Numbered from the stretch's first letter, positions 19,676 through 31,501 are shown. The stretch is DNA of 64,000 nucleotides from Biostraticola tofi (GCF_004343195.1 NZ_SMCR01000002.1:362390-426389); one strand, 5' to 3'. Translations and numbers: made by a program. Notes: generated by a model from the letters alone, not told the origin.

Positions 19676-19939
19676 TTAGTTATACAGACGCGCAGTAGCG
19701 TGCCAGGTGTCATTGTTGTAAGCCTCGGTGACCCGATACGCTTTAGCGCCTTTAGCATCGGCCGCGGCGTTTATGGCCTGACGGATATCGGCCGGGGCGC
19801 CAGCTTTACCAGACAGAGTGATGGTGCCTGCCGGGCTCAGACCGCTGGTCTGCTCAAGGGATAAAGATTCAGCCGCAAAAGCGCCAAATGAGAGCACGGA
19901 CATTACTGCTAGCAGGGAAACGGTTGTTTTGATTTTCAT
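19676..19939 (-). CDS. yhcN: DUF1471 periplasmic stress protein YhcN
   Basis: An 87-residue exported protein. The signal peptide MKIKTTVSLLAVMSVLSFGAF ends at AFA (residue 22), and a DUF1471 domain follows (GTITLSGKAGAPADIRQAI, KGAKAYRVTEA, WHATARLYN). E. coli YhcN is induced by cytoplasmic acid and peroxide and sits beside argR, as here. Its molecular function is unknown. bsmA earlier in this window belongs to the same domain family. Confidence 0.88.
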   Translation of the reverse strand: MKIKTTVSLLAVMSVLSFGAFAAESLSLEQTSGLSPAGTITLSGKAGAPADIRQAINAAADAKGAKAYRVTEAYNNDTWHATARLYN

Positions 19940-20319
19940 TATTTTAGCCTCTTGTCTTCTTCAAGTCATGAATCTGTGATAGACATCACGAAAAAGAGTA
20001 TACACTAATAACCATAGGTATTAATAGAAGGCACATAATTTAATATGAAACTTTGTGCTCTTGCCATCTATAGATATAAGCGAAAGTTATTAAAAGTGGT
20101 CAAATAATAATCACTTGTTATCAATTGGTTTATAAAACATGAAGTTAAACGATTTAGCTAATCGTGCTTAAGCTTCAGGCTTGCAGGTACGTATCGTACT
20201 GCTAGCAGGCGTTTATGCAGGGATATAGTGGGGAAGGAGAGCTTAACATCAGGAGATAACGCCGTGGCACGTAGGGCCGGCATAGGCTTAAGATCGGTAC
20301 ATAATCAGGCCCTTGGCCT
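19940..20319. other. 380-bp gap between yhcN and argR
   Basis: AT-rich near yhcN, where its promoter must lie, and mixed composition from about 20160. Both flanking genes read leftward. I see no RNA gene or repeat; a few short open frames have no recognisable content. Confidence 0.5.
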
Positions 20320-20853
<534 letters not shown>

Positions 20854-21225
20854 CAAAATCCACAGCAATCGGTGAGCACTCGGGCAAAAATCAATCGGCT
20901 ATTTTACCAACAAAATTCGTTCATCGATATGAAGTCGATCGCATAAAATACCGCCGAAATCGTAAAGGAAATGTTATGAGATTGATGTTGTTTTGAGCAA
21001 TCTTACCGGTGTAAGGTAACCGGCATAATCGATTAGATCTTGTTCGCCCGGCAGTATCTTTATTGGTACGCCCTGTTCAAGGAAGCAGGCATTTCAACAG
21101 GGAATTGGCAGGTTGCGTTATCTCTCAAACTCAACATCTCAAGTTTGTTTTTGCTGACTTGTATCACTATGATCTTAGCAGGATCGATGCGGGGCAGTTA
21201 ATTATCCGATTATAAGGAGTGTAGA
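20854..21225. other. Upstream region of mdh
   Basis: About 370 bp between the argR operator and mdh. It should carry the mdh promoter and its control sites; TTATAAGGAG just before the ATG is the ribosome site. I could not fix a promoter with confidence and saw no RNA gene. Confidence 0.4.
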
Positions 21226-22164
21226 ATGAAAGTTGCAGTTCTCGGTGCAGCAGGCGGAATTGGCCAGGCGCTCGCCTTATTACTCAAAACACAGCTTCCT
21301 TCAGGCTCAGAACTCTCTCTATACGACATTGCCCCGGTGACGCCGGGTGTTGCGGTGGATCTCAGTCATATCCCGACGGCGGTGGTAACAAAAGGTTTTT
21401 GCGGCGAAGATGCCTCACCCGCGCTTGAAGGGGCGGATATCGTATTGATTTCGGCCGGCGTAGCGCGCAAACCCGGCATGGATCGTTCTGATTTATTCAA
21501 CGTTAATGCCGGGATTGTGCGCAACCTGGTCAACCAGGTGGCGAAAACGGCCCCGGAAGCGCTTATCGGCATCATCACCAATCCGGTCAACACCACCGTC
21601 GCCATCGCCGCCGAAGCGCTGAAAAAAGCCGGAGTTTATCACCCCGCCAAGCTTTTTGGCGTCACCACTCTGGATATCATCCGTTCCAACACCTTTGTGG
21701 CTGAACTTAAAGGGTTGGAACCCGATTCGCTGGAGGTTCCTGTTATTGGCGGCCACTCAGGGGTAACCATTCTGCCATTGCTGTCGCAGGTGAAAGGCGT
21801 CAGCTTCAGCGAGCAGGAAGTTACCGAGTTGACCCGCCGAATACAGAACGCCGGAACGGAGGTGGTCGAGGCCAAGGCTGGAGGAGGCTCCGCCACCTTA
21901 TCCATGGGGCAGGCCGCCGCCAGGTTTGGCCTCTCATTGGTACGGGCTCTGCAGGGCGAAGCCAATGTCATTGAATGTGCCTATGTCGAAAGCGACGGCA
22001 ACCTTAGCCGTTTCTTTGCCCAACCCTTGCTGCTGGGTAGGAATGGGCTGGAACAGCGCCTGCCGCTAGGTACCCTCAGTGAGTTTGAGCAACAATCGCT
22101 GCATAATATGCTGTCTGTTTTGAAACAGGACATAGAACTGGGTGTGAATTTCATCAATCAATAA
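21226..22164 (+). CDS. mdh: Malate dehydrogenase (NAD+)
   Basis: A 312-residue TCA-cycle enzyme that interconverts malate and oxaloacetate. The nucleotide-binding GAAGGIGQ lies at 8-15, the substrate arginines in [14 protein letters not shown] near 81-87, and the catalytic His177 in [11 protein letters not shown]. Length equals E. coli. It is divergent from argR as in E. coli; a GC-rich hairpin follows the stop. Confidence 0.98.
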   Translation: MKVAVLGAAGGIGQALALLLKTQLPSGSELSLYDIAPVTPGVAVDLSHIPTAVVTKGFCGEDASPALEGADIVLISAGVARKPGMDRSDLFNVNAGIVRNLVNQVAKTAPEALIGIITNPVNTTVAIAAEALKKAGVYHPAKLFGVTTLDIIRSNTFVAELKGLEPDSLEVPVIGGHSGVTILPLLSQVKGVSFSEQEVTELTRRIQNAGTEVVEAKAGGGSATLSMGQAAARFGLSLVRALQGEANVIECAYVESDGNLSRFFAQPLLLGRNGLEQRLPLGTLSEFEQQSLHNMLSVLKQDIELGVNFINQ

Positions 22165-22174
22165 GTCCCGGCCG

Positions 22175-22200
22175 TTCCCCTGTCGCCTGGCAGGGGAATT
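22175..22200 (+). terminator. Probable mdh terminator
   Basis: TTCCCCTG and CAGGGGAA form an 8-bp stem with an 8-base loop 10 bp past the mdh stop. The following T-tract is short and broken. Confidence 0.55.
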
Positions 22201-22628
22201 CATTTCACGTCTACAATCCCTGAATTAAATTTCTCTACATTATCCTTTTACTTCCCCTGTATTTATTGGCTGACGCCACAGCGGAGGTGCTTATATTTTT
22301 CTTAATTTTGATTTTTTCAATACCTTTTTTATGTGTTTTTTATTGCTTATTGAATATATCTATTTCATTGAAAATTAATGGTAATTAAACTAGGTGCTGA
22401 TTCATTGGAAAATATCTGTCCGGGCTCTCAATTATTCATCCACCTTTAACGTTTTACACTTTTTTATGTTGTAATTGATGTAACGGCAAGGCTTAAATGT
22501 TATACATAATAGAACGCATGAATAGCTGCCCCATGGTGCAAGCTTGACCATTTTTTTTTGAATCCAGTTGGCTTGAAGCTTCGTAATGGGGATAGCGCAA
22601 GGATATCGCCATGACAAGGAGGGACGTG
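22201..22628. other. AT-rich gap between mdh and the first Mu-type regulator
   Basis: About 430 bp, strongly AT-rich at 22230-22440 with T-runs, quite unlike the coding regions around it. It presumably holds the promoter of the downstream HTH gene. No open frame with recognisable content. Confidence 0.5.
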
Positions 22629-23012
22629 ATGGAACTAAAAAAGGAATGGATTGCAACCCATGAACTAATCGGAATAGGTGGCTTACCGAAAACACGTCAA
22701 GGGTTAAATCGCAAGGCCAGAGAAGAAGGATGGCAAAAAAGGCGCAGGGAAGGCGCGCGCGGTAAAGCAGTTGAATATGCCTGGCAAAGCCTGCCCGACT
22801 CGGTAAAAAAAACGCTTTCACTGAGGACTACGCAGGCGGAATACACGCTGACTGCACAGGAACCCTGCGCAACCTGGAATGAGATTCATCGTCAGCTATC
22901 TGATACTGAGCGTAATTTCATCGTCGCGTTTATCGTGCGTGAAGGTGTGCTGCAATTGCTGAAGCGTCTGGATTTTCCTGAAAAGGAAATGGCGGCGCAC
23001 AGCAGCAGCTGA
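22629..23012 (+). CDS. Mu-type HTH DNA-binding protein (first copy)
   Basis: A 127-residue protein whose N-terminal 60 residues form a Mu-type HTH domain as in the MuA transposase end-binding and Mu c repressor domains: WIATHELIGIGGLPKTRQGL, then GWQKRRREGARG and EYAWQSLP. The C-terminal part (LSDTERNFIVAFIVREGVLQ) is helical and not a transposase domain. AAGGAGG 7 bases before the ATG at 22629 decides the start over the ATG at 22611. It is a paralogue of the gene at 23517-23894, and the Ner-like sfsB lies between them on the other strand. Probably a domesticated phage-type transcription regulator; target unknown. Confidence 0.75.
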   Translation: MELKKEWIATHELIGIGGLPKTRQGLNRKAREEGWQKRRREGARGKAVEYAWQSLPDSVKKTLSLRTTQAEYTLTAQEPCATWNEIHRQLSDTERNFIVAFIVREGVLQLLKRLDFPEKEMAAHSSS

Positions 23013-23069
23013 TGTAGGCGCAGGTGCCCGGAGAGAGCACATTCTCTCCGGGTATTACCTCACTTGCGA

Positions 23070-23333
23070 TCAACGGGAGCGGATCAGGCTCTTTCTGTCG
23101 AGCAGTTCATTAGTTTTTGGGTCGATATAGCGTCCAGGCCATATCTCGGAAGCATGGATCTCCAGAGCATCGGCAATAAGCCATTCTCCTTTTGGCCAGG
23201 GTCTTGTCAGCGCATTGGCGAGGGTTGAAGAGCTTAATCCCGCAGCTCGAGAGACCGCTGCCAGCGACGTACCGCGTTTACGAAGTGCTGCAATGATGTC
23301 CGCAGGGTGCCAATCATTATTCCTTGTATCCAT
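23070..23333 (-). CDS. sfsB: Ner-like DNA-binding regulator SfsB (Nlp)
   Basis: An 87-residue protein of the Ner family, small lambda-repressor-like HTH proteins named after the Mu negative regulator. DWHPADIIAALRKRGTSLAA, the HTH SRAAGLSSSTLANAL and RPWPKGEWLIADAL align with E. coli SfsB, which lies next to ispB as here and affects maltose gene expression when overproduced. It sits between two Mu-type HTH genes on the opposite strand. Confidence 0.88.
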   Translation of the reverse strand: MDTRNNDWHPADIIAALRKRGTSLAAVSRAAGLSSSTLANALTRPWPKGEWLIADALEIHASEIWPGRYIDPKTNELLDRKSLIRSR

Positions 23334-23516
23334 TTGTTCATTCCTTTGCTGTCGTTGAGGAGAGTTAATGCTATAACTAACGGGTTTTAGTAAAGCGCCA
23401 GTTAAGTGGTTACGCTATTTGGAAATTTTATAGCATTAAATTTCCTAAAATATTCCTACTTTTTTCCAAAAAAAGTCAATTTTCGATAAACCCGTCCATT
23501 ATTGGAATGAAATTTT

Positions 23517-23894
23517 ATGAAAAAAGCCTGGTTCACGACCGGTGAACTGATTGCTGTCGCCGGATTGCCGGGAACCCGGCAGGGACTATGCGATCGCGCC
23601 AGACGTGAAAAATGGGAACGCCGCCGACTGAAAGGGCGACAGGGCAGAGGGCTGGAATTCGCCTTTCACAGCCTGCCGGCAACAGTACAGCAGGCGCTCA
23701 CCGCCACGCATATGCACGATGAGGCAGCCGTCTGGACGACTGAGCCGGTAATAGCCAATGCTGGCGGGACCTCGCTAGAGGCCTGGATTGCCGTCTATCA
23801 CCAGTTTTCACCCCTGGAGCGGGAGAAAGTCATCAGGCTGGTGATGCGCGAAGGGATCGGACATTTTCTCACCCGGCTGGATATCAACGAGTAG
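23517..23894 (+). CDS. Mu-type HTH DNA-binding protein (second copy)
   Basis: A 125-residue paralogue of the protein at 22629-23012. The N-terminal Mu-type HTH reads WFTTGELIAVAGLPGTRQGL, then KWERRRLKGRQGRG and EFAFHSLP; the C-terminus shares the helical pattern LEREKVIRLVMREGIGHFLTRLD. Between domains lies a variable acidic linker. It is convergent with ispB (54 bp apart). No transposase catalytic domain or phage gene accompanies it. Likely a chromosomal regulator; function unknown. Confidence 0.75.
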   Translation: MKKAWFTTGELIAVAGLPGTRQGLCDRARREKWERRRLKGRQGRGLEFAFHSLPATVQQALTATHMHDEAAVWTTEPVIANAGGTSLEAWIAVYHQFSPLEREKVIRLVMREGIGHFLTRLDINE

Positions 23895-23948
23895 CTCCGG
23901 GATAAGGCCAGTGTGCTGGCCCGCCCGGAGATTATCCAGCAAGATGAA

Positions 23949-24920
23949 TCAGAACTGCCGCTGTACAGCCAGATGGGCCAGACTTTCCAGGGCATCGCGG
24001 TAAGGCGTCGGCTGCAGGCAGGCCAGGCTGGCTATCGCTTTATCCGCTTCTGCCTCGGCGCACTGGCGGGTGTAGTCCAGCGACCGGCACTGATGCATCG
24101 CCTCCAGCACCTCTTCCAGCAAATGACGTCCATTACCCTGCTCAATCGCCTGGCGTATCATCTGTACCTGCTGGGGGTTGCCGTTATGCATTGCGTGCAG
24201 CAGCGGCAGCGTCGGCTTACCCTCGTTAAGGTCGTCGCCGGTATTTTTGCCCAGCGTTTTGCCGTCAGAGCTGTAGTCCAGCAGATCATCGATAAGCTGG
24301 AACGCGGTGCCGAGATAGCGTCCATAATCTTTCAGCGCCTGTTCCTGTTCCGGGTTGGCGCCGGCAAGAATAGCGGAGGACTGGGATGCTGCCTCGAACA
24401 ACCGTGCGGTTTTGCTGTAAATAACCCGCATATAGCTTTCTACGGTGATATCCGGATCGTTGCAGTTCATCAGCTGCAGCACTTCTCCTTCCGCGATCAC
24501 ATTGACCGCTTCCGACATCAGCGCCAGCACCCGCAATGATTCGAGCGATGTCATCATCTGAAAGGCGCGGGTGTAGATAAAGTCGCCGACCAACACGCTG
24601 GCCGCGTTGCCGTATGCCGCATTGGCTGTCGCCTTGCCTCGCCGCATGTCTGATTCGTCGACGACGTCATCATGCAACAGCGTTGCGGTATGGATAAACT
24701 CTATCAGGGCAGCCACTTTGACATGCTTGGCGCCTTCGTAATGCAGCGCGCGCGCCGCCAGAACCGCAATCATCGGTCTGATACGCTTGCCACCGCCGCT
24801 GATAATGTAATGTCCAAGCTGGTTGATAAGCACCACCTCGGAGTTCAGTTGCTCAAGAATCGCTGCATTCACGTCCGCCATATCCTGCGCGGTGAGGTCT
24901 GTAATTTGATCAAGGTTCAT
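23949..24920 (-). CDS. ispB: Octaprenyl diphosphate synthase IspB
   Basis: A 323-residue trans-prenyltransferase that builds the C40 side chain of ubiquinone and menaquinone from farnesyl and isopentenyl diphosphate. The first Asp-rich motif HDDVVDESDMRRGK starts at 83, and the second, IDDLLDYSSDGKTLGKN, is near 210. GGGKRIRP at 42-49 binds the substrate diphosphate. Length equals E. coli. It is divergent from rplU-rpmA, as in E. coli. Confidence 0.97.
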   Translation of the reverse strand: MNLDQITDLTAQDMADVNAAILEQLNSEVVLINQLGHYIISGGGKRIRPMIAVLAARALHYEGAKHVKVAALIEFIHTATLLHDDVVDESDMRRGKATANAAYGNAASVLVGDFIYTRAFQMMTSLESLRVLALMSEAVNVIAEGEVLQLMNCNDPDITVESYMRVIYSKTARLFEAASQSSAILAGANPEQEQALKDYGRYLGTAFQLIDDLLDYSSDGKTLGKNTGDDLNEGKPTLPLLHAMHNGNPQQVQMIRQAIEQGNGRHLLEEVLEAMHQCRSLDYTRQCAEAEADKAIASLACLQPTPYRDALESLAHLAVQRQF

Positions 24921-25075
24921 TATGGGTTTCGGCTTTTATTTATACCGTTAAAATAGTAACGCTGCACATGGGGCCAGATGGCAGAAACTGTGTTACTGAT
25001 TGTACTTGAAAAATGAGATAGATAAATGCCGGTGAAGAAACTGCTGTTTTTTCGCTTCCTGTATGTATTATGCAC

Positions 25076-25104
25076 TTGTCATAGTCAGGTTTTTTGCGTA
25101 GAAT
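25076..25104 (+). promoter_or_regulatory. Strong sigma-70 promoter of rplU-rpmA
   Basis: TTGTCA (25076-25081) and TAGAAT (25099-25104) are separated by exactly 17 bp, about 75 bp before rplU. Both hexamers miss consensus at one position only. Confidence 0.85.
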
Positions 25105-25179
25105 TCGCGCCCTATTGTGAATATTTTATAGCGCACTCTGGACGAATAAAAGTTGAGTGCGCGGAAAGCGGAGTTTTTT

Positions 25180-25491
25180 ATGTACGCGGTTTTCCAAAGT
25201 GGTGGTAAACAACACCGGGTTAGCGAAGGCCAGACAGTGCGTCTGGAGAAACTGGACATCGCAACAGGTGAAACTGTTGAATTTGACCAGGTTATGATGA
25301 TCGCTAACGGTGATGACATTCAGATTGGTGTTCCTTTCGTCAATGGCGGAAAGATCAAAGCTGAAGTTGTGGCTCACGGTCGTGGTGACAAAGTGATGAT
25401 CGTTAAATTTCGTCGCCGTAAGCACTACCGTAAACAACAAGGCCATCGTCAGTGGTTCACTGACGTGAAAATCACCGGTATTGGCGCTTAA
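25180..25491 (+). CDS. rplU: 50S ribosomal protein L21
   Basis: A 103-residue protein that binds 23S rRNA domain I with L20. The start [14 protein letters not shown] at 25180 equals the E. coli N-terminus and length; an upstream non-ATG extension is rejected. [19 protein letters not shown]-type basic motif is present near 78-95. The first gene of rplU-rpmA-yhbE-obgE, directly behind a strong promoter. Confidence 0.98.
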   Translation: MYAVFQSGGKQHRVSEGQTVRLEKLDIATGETVEFDQVMMIANGDDIQIGVPFVNGGKIKAEVVAHGRGDKVMIVKFRRRKHYRKQQGHRQWFTDVKITGIGA

Positions 25492-25506
25492 CAGGAGAGC
25501 ACACTC

Positions 25507-25764
25507 ATGGCACACAAAAAGGCTGGCGGCTCCACACGTAACGGTCGCGACTCAGAAAGTAAACGTCTGGGCGTAAAACGTTTCGGCGGCGAAGCAGTTT
25601 TAGCAGGCAGCATCATTGTTCGTCAGCGTGGAACCAAATTCCACCCGGGAACCAATGTGGGTTGCGGTAAAGACCATACTCTGTTTGCTTTGGCCACTGG
25701 TAAAATCCAGTTCGAAGTTAAAGGACCGAAAAATCGTAAGTATGTCAGCATCGTTGCTGAATAA
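25507..25764 (+). CDS. rpmA: 50S ribosomal protein L27
   Basis: An 85-residue protein whose flexible N-terminus ([19 protein letters not shown]) reaches toward the peptidyl-transferase centre. It has no cleavable Firmicutes-type N-terminal extension. It starts 15 bp after rplU with AGGAGAG before it, and a terminator follows that may be partly read through into yhbE-obgE. Confidence 0.98.
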   Translation: MAHKKAGGSTRNGRDSESKRLGVKRFGGEAVLAGSIIVRQRGTKFHPGTNVGCGKDHTLFALATGKIQFEVKGPKNRKYVSIVAE

Positions 25765-25790
25765 ATTTTTCGTTTTCCAATAACAGAGTT

Positions 25791-25819
25791 AAGCCCCGCA
25801 ATTCGTTGCGGGGCTTTTT
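25791..25819 (+). terminator. Terminator after rpmA
   Basis: AAGCCCCGCA-ATTCGT-TGCGGGGCTT followed by TTTA; a 10-bp stem 26 bp past the stop. It can separate high ribosomal-protein expression from yhbE-obgE. Confidence 0.88.
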
Positions 25820-25855
25820 ATTTTCACCTTGGGGTAAATGTAGCGTTCAGGGACC

Positions 25856-28031
<2,176 letters not shown>

Positions 28032-28104
28032 ATAAAAGCCCCACAGCGGGCGATGAACCTGGCGGCAGCGACTGGATGAATCGAGCGCAGTCGTCAGACG
28101 CGAT

Positions 28105-28136
28105 AAAAAAAGCGGCCAGGACGGCCGCTTTTTTTA
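28105..28136. terminator. Bidirectional terminator between obgE and dacB
   Basis: AGCGGCC-AGGAC-GGCCGCT with A-run before and seven T after, in the gap of two convergent genes. Confidence 0.9.
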
Positions 28137-28141
28137 TGCTA

Positions 28142-29575
28142 TCAATTGTTTTGGTAGATGTCTTTATAAAGCCTGCTTTCAAATCTGACCAGAGGAATAC
28201 GCCGTGAACGCTGATCCTCCGGCGGCACCGCATAACCTGAAAGGTACTGGACGAAAGCCATGCGCTGGCCGCTGGCGGTAGTGATAAAGCCAGCCAGATT
28301 ATAGACGCCCTGCAGCGAGCCGGTCTTGGCCGAAACCTTGCCGTCCACGCCAGCTTCATGCAGACCGGCCCGGTACATCAAGGTGCCGTCATAGCCCGCC
28401 AGCGGCAGCATGGAGATAATATTCAGGGTCTGATCATTCTGGCCGATATACTGTAATACTTGCAGCATAGTCGCCGGAGAAATCAGGTCGTGGCGTGACA
28501 GGCCGGAACCGTCGACCACGATACTGTTGCCTAAATCGACGCCAGCCTGTTTACGTAAAATCTGACGAACCGCATCCGCGCCGGCGCGCCAGGTACCGGG
28601 CACATTGAAATGCTCATGGCCAATGGTTCTGAATAGGGTATCGGCAATCATGTTGTCGGATTTTTTCAGCATGATTTTAAGCAAATCGCGCAGCGGGGCA
28701 GACTGAGTCTGAGCCAGTACCGTGCCGGTCGCACTGGGGAGGGTCTGGCGCAGCAGCGCGCCGCTGACTGAAATATCGGCCTGCTTGAGTTCATTCTTCA
28801 GAATGGCGCCGACATAGCTGGCCCCGTCCTGGATAGCGAATGCCAGCGGCAGCGGCTCGGCACGCTGCATCATGCAGCCGGTCAGAGTAAACCGATTCAG
28901 TTCACCGGGCACTACGTCCAGCTCACAATATTGCGCCTCGGAGGAACCTCTGGCCAGAGTGCGCACCTGGCTGAACATATTGACCGGGTAATAAGAGGCC
29001 ACCCGGATAAAAGCGGTGTCGCCGGCCTTGGGGGCACTGTACAGCGAAACGGAAAAACAGTTGCGATCGATGATGGCGGCGGAGGGCGGCGCGCTGAAGC
29101 ATTGGGTCATATCGTTCCATGGCCAGCCCGGCGCCTTGTCATGACTGGCGAACACCGAGGTATCAATCAGCACATTGCCGGTAACTTGGCGGATCCCCTG
29201 TTTTTTAAGTTCAGTGACCATATTGCGGATCTGCTGGCGCGTCAGGGTCGGATCGCCGCTGAAACGCGCGACCAGATTGCCATTAAGCACGCCGTTGGCG
29301 ACGCTGCCGCTGGTCTCGAACCGGGTGATAAAACGCCAGTCCGGGCCCAGCTGCAGCAGTGCGGCCAAAGCGGTAATCACTTTCTGGGTACTCGCCGGCA
29401 GCGCCATCTGCTGGCTGTGATAATCAACAACCGGTGTCGATGAGCCAATTTTCTGAACAACCAGCGCCAGATTGGCGCCGTCAGGCAGCAGTTCGGTATA
29501 GTTTTCTACCGGGGCCGCCTGGGCGGAAAGCATAAAAAAAGGTATTAACCCAGTAATAATATGTTTGAAGCGCAT
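28142..29575 (-). CDS. dacB: D-alanyl-D-alanine carboxypeptidase/endopeptidase DacB (PBP4)
   Basis: A 477-residue periplasmic class C penicillin-binding protein that trims pentapeptides and cleaves D-Ala-mDAP cross-links in murein. The signal peptide ends at SAQA (residue 20). The active-site motifs are Ser62-x-x-Lys65 in PASTQK, SDN in KKSDN near 306 and KTG in SAKTGS near 417. The frame is open upstream to 29677, but MRFKHIITGL at 29575 gives exactly the E. coli length. It is divergent from greA. Confidence 0.97.
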   Translation of the reverse strand: MRFKHIITGLIPFFMLSAQAAPVENYTELLPDGANLALVVQKIGSSTPVVDYHSQQMALPASTQKVITALAALLQLGPDWRFITRFETSGSVANGVLNGNLVARFSGDPTLTRQQIRNMVTELKKQGIRQVTGNVLIDTSVFASHDKAPGWPWNDMTQCFSAPPSAAIIDRNCFSVSLYSAPKAGDTAFIRVASYYPVNMFSQVRTLARGSSEAQYCELDVVPGELNRFTLTGCMMQRAEPLPLAFAIQDGASYVGAILKNELKQADISVSGALLRQTLPSATGTVLAQTQSAPLRDLLKIMLKKSDNMIADTLFRTIGHEHFNVPGTWRAGADAVRQILRKQAGVDLGNSIVVDGSGLSRHDLISPATMLQVLQYIGQNDQTLNIISMLPLAGYDGTLMYRAGLHEAGVDGKVSAKTGSLQGVYNLAGFITTASGQRMAFVQYLSGYAVPPEDQRSRRIPLVRFESRLYKDIYQNN

Positions 29576-29639
29576 AATTTTAAACAGCAGCAGATAATCA
29601 TGCCGCCATACTACGGCGCAAACAGGGTCAAAGTAAACG

Positions 29640-29729
29640 ATGACCCACATGCAACTCTGGGTTAAAATACAACTCAAAATGAAAAACCTACCCTGACCCG
29701 AGCTTATTACGCGGGTCCGGTTTTTTTTT
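29640..29729 (+). ncRNA. greA promoter and leader terminator, GraL-like RNA
   Basis: A promoter-like pair (ATGACC 29640-29645 and TAAAAT 29663-29668, 17-bp spacer) lies just before an intrinsic terminator: GACCCG (29695-29700), CGGGTC (29712-29717), then CGG and nine T (29721-29729). greA starts 103 bp later. In E. coli the greA leader gives a short terminated RNA called GraL. The arrangement is the same here, with a predicted RNA of about 55 nt. Confidence 0.6.
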
Positions 29730-29831
29730 GTTTTTCGCTCAAGCAGAGGCGCACGACAGCTTTAGCCGCTGCTTGCGCTATCGTCAGGACGGCAAATATT
29801 TAAGCAGGATGAATTTTTCAGAGGTATTTAT

Positions 29832-30308
29832 ATGAACCAGATTCCGATGACATTGCGTGGTGCAGAAAAACTACGGGAAGAACTTGATTACCTGAAGAGC
29901 GTTCGTCGCCCGGAAATAATCACGGCGATTGCCGATGCGCGGGAGCATGGTGATCTGAAAGAAAACGCCGAATATCATGCAGCCCGTGAACAGCAGGGGT
30001 TCTGTGAAGGCCGTATTCAGGAAATCGAAGCTAAACTCTCTAACGCTCAAGTGATCGATGTCACAAAATTGGCAGCGAATGGCAGGGTAATATTTGGCTC
30101 AACGGTTTCCGTCCAGAATCTGGATACTGAAGAAGAGCAGACTTATCGTATTGTCGGCGACGATGAGGCTGACTTTAAACAAAATCTGATTTCAATCAAC
30201 TCGCCAATAGCCCGCGGGCTGGTGGGCAAATCAGAAGGGGATATCGTGGTTATCCGCACGCCAGGCGGCGAGGTGGAATTCGAAATCCTCAAAGTGGAAT
30301 ATATTTAA
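29832..30308 (+). CDS. greA: Transcription elongation factor GreA
   Basis: A 158-residue protein that enters the RNA polymerase secondary channel and stimulates cleavage of backtracked RNA. The N-terminal coiled coil (residues 1-75) carries the tip acidic residues in [18 protein letters not shown] near 37-54, and the C-terminal FKBP-like domain follows ([22 protein letters not shown]). Length equals E. coli. Likely regulated by termination in its leader. Confidence 0.98.
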   Translation: MNQIPMTLRGAEKLREELDYLKSVRRPEIITAIADAREHGDLKENAEYHAAREQQGFCEGRIQEIEAKLSNAQVIDVTKLAANGRVIFGSTVSVQNLDTEEEQTYRIVGDDEADFKQNLISINSPIARGLVGKSEGDIVVIRTPGGEVEFEILKVEYI

Positions 30309-30346
30309 GATATATCGCGCTAATCGTTCTGTTTTTTTTGTAAAGA

Positions 30347-30377
30347 AAAGAAAAAGGCCGGTAACGGCCTTTTACTC
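30347..30377. terminator. Bidirectional terminator between greA and yhbY
   Basis: AAAAAGGCCG-GTAA-CGGCCTTTT in a gap between convergent genes. A separate run of eight T occurs at 30332-30339 without a stem before it. Confidence 0.88.
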
Positions 30378-30417
30378 CAGGTCAGAGAATGGCACCTTTT
30401 CATCAGAAAAAGCGCTG

Positions 30418-30711
30418 TTAGCGAGGTAAGGTTATCTTGCGCTCTTTAGTGGGTCGGAAAAGTACCAGTATATTTCCGATCACCTGCACATTGACGGCAC
30501 CGGTTTCCCGCACGATGGCATCAGCGATAAGCGTTTTTGTCTCACGTTCTTCAGCGGCAATTTTCACCTTAATCAGCTCGTGATGCTCAAGAGCCTGTTC
30601 AATTTCCGCCAGCACGCCTTCCGTCAGGCCGTTGTTGCCGAGCATGACCACGGGCTTTAATGGATGAGCAAGGCCTTTCAGGTGCTGTTTTTGCTTGTTA
30701 TTCAGATTCAT
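30418..30711 (-). CDS. yhbY: CRM-domain ribosome assembly factor YhbY
   Basis: A 97-residue single CRM-domain RNA-binding protein that associates with pre-50S particles. MNLNNKQKQHLKGLAH, the GxxG-like loop LGNNGLTEGV and HELIKVKIA are conserved. The start at 30711 reproduces the E. coli length; an upstream ATG at 30750 is rejected. It is divergent from rlmE with 114 bp between starts, the same arrangement as in E. coli. Confidence 0.96.
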   Translation of the reverse strand: MNLNNKQKQHLKGLAHPLKPVVMLGNNGLTEGVLAEIEQALEHHELIKVKIAAEERETKTLIADAIVRETGAVNVQVIGNILVLFRPTKERKITLPR

Positions 30712-30825
30712 TTGTCTTTTTTGCTTACGTTGGGATTGAAAACGGTACATTCTACCGCCATGTGATGGTTATCACCAAACGACAATCTCATCTCCTGCAC
30801 CGTATCATGATAGTTGGAAAATAAG

Positions 30826-31455
30826 ATGGCGACCAAAAAGCGTTCTGCAAGCTCAAGTCGATGGCTACAGGAACACTTTAGCGATAAATATGTATTGCAG
30901 GCGCAAAAAAAGGGACTGCGTTCTCGTGCCTGGTTTAAACTTGATGAAATACAGCAGGGCGACAAGTTGTTCAAACCGGGTATGACGGTAGTTGATTTAG
31001 GCGCAGCACCCGGTGGCTGGTCACAGTTCGCGGTGACGCAGATTGGCGGGAAAGGGCGTATCATAGCCTGTGATCTCCTGCCGATGGACCCGATCGTCGG
31101 AGTCGATTTCCTCCAGGGGGACTTTCGAGATCCGCTGGTTTTAAACGCCCTGCTCGCGAGAGTAGGCGAAAGTAAAGTACAGGTGGTCATGTCAGATATG
31201 GCCCCTAACATGAGTGGGACGCCGGCTGTGGATATTCCCAAATCCATGTATTTAGTGGAATTGGCATTGGAAATGTGTCGGGATGTGCTGGCACCAGGCG
31301 GTAGTTTTCTGGTTAAAGTCTTTCAGGGAGAAGGTTTTGATGAATACCTGCGGGAAATTCGCTCCCTATTTACGAAGGTAAAGATTCGTAAGCCAGACGC
31401 TTCACGCTTAAGATCCCGTGAAGTGTACATTGTGGCGACAGGGCGCAAATTATAG
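30826..31455 (+). CDS. rlmE: 23S rRNA (uridine2552-2'-O)-methyltransferase RlmE (FtsJ/RrmJ)
   Basis: A 209-residue heat-shock methyltransferase acting late in 50S assembly. The SAM motif [14 protein letters not shown] lies near residues 59-72; the catalytic K-D-K-E residues fall in AWFKLDEI (Lys38), [10 protein letters not shown] (Asp124), [10 protein letters not shown] (Lys164) and SREVYIVA (Glu199). The ATG at 30826 gives the E. coli length. ftsH follows 46 bp later; in E. coli the two form a heat-shock operon. Confidence 0.97.
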   Translation: MATKKRSASSSRWLQEHFSDKYVLQAQKKGLRSRAWFKLDEIQQGDKLFKPGMTVVDLGAAPGGWSQFAVTQIGGKGRIIACDLLPMDPIVGVDFLQGDFRDPLVLNALLARVGESKVQVVMSDMAPNMSGTPAVDIPKSMYLVELALEMCRDVLAPGGSFLVKVFQGEGFDEYLREIRSLFTKVKIRKPDASRLRSREVYIVATGRKL

Positions 31456-31501
31456 TACCCTACGCTAATTGTTAACACCTTTGTAATATGAGGTTAATAC
31501 C

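Noticed and set aside
22611-23894. Mu-like prophage or transposase
   Set aside because: Only the small DNA-binding domains are present; no DDE catalytic domain, MuB, end sequences or structural genes nearby.
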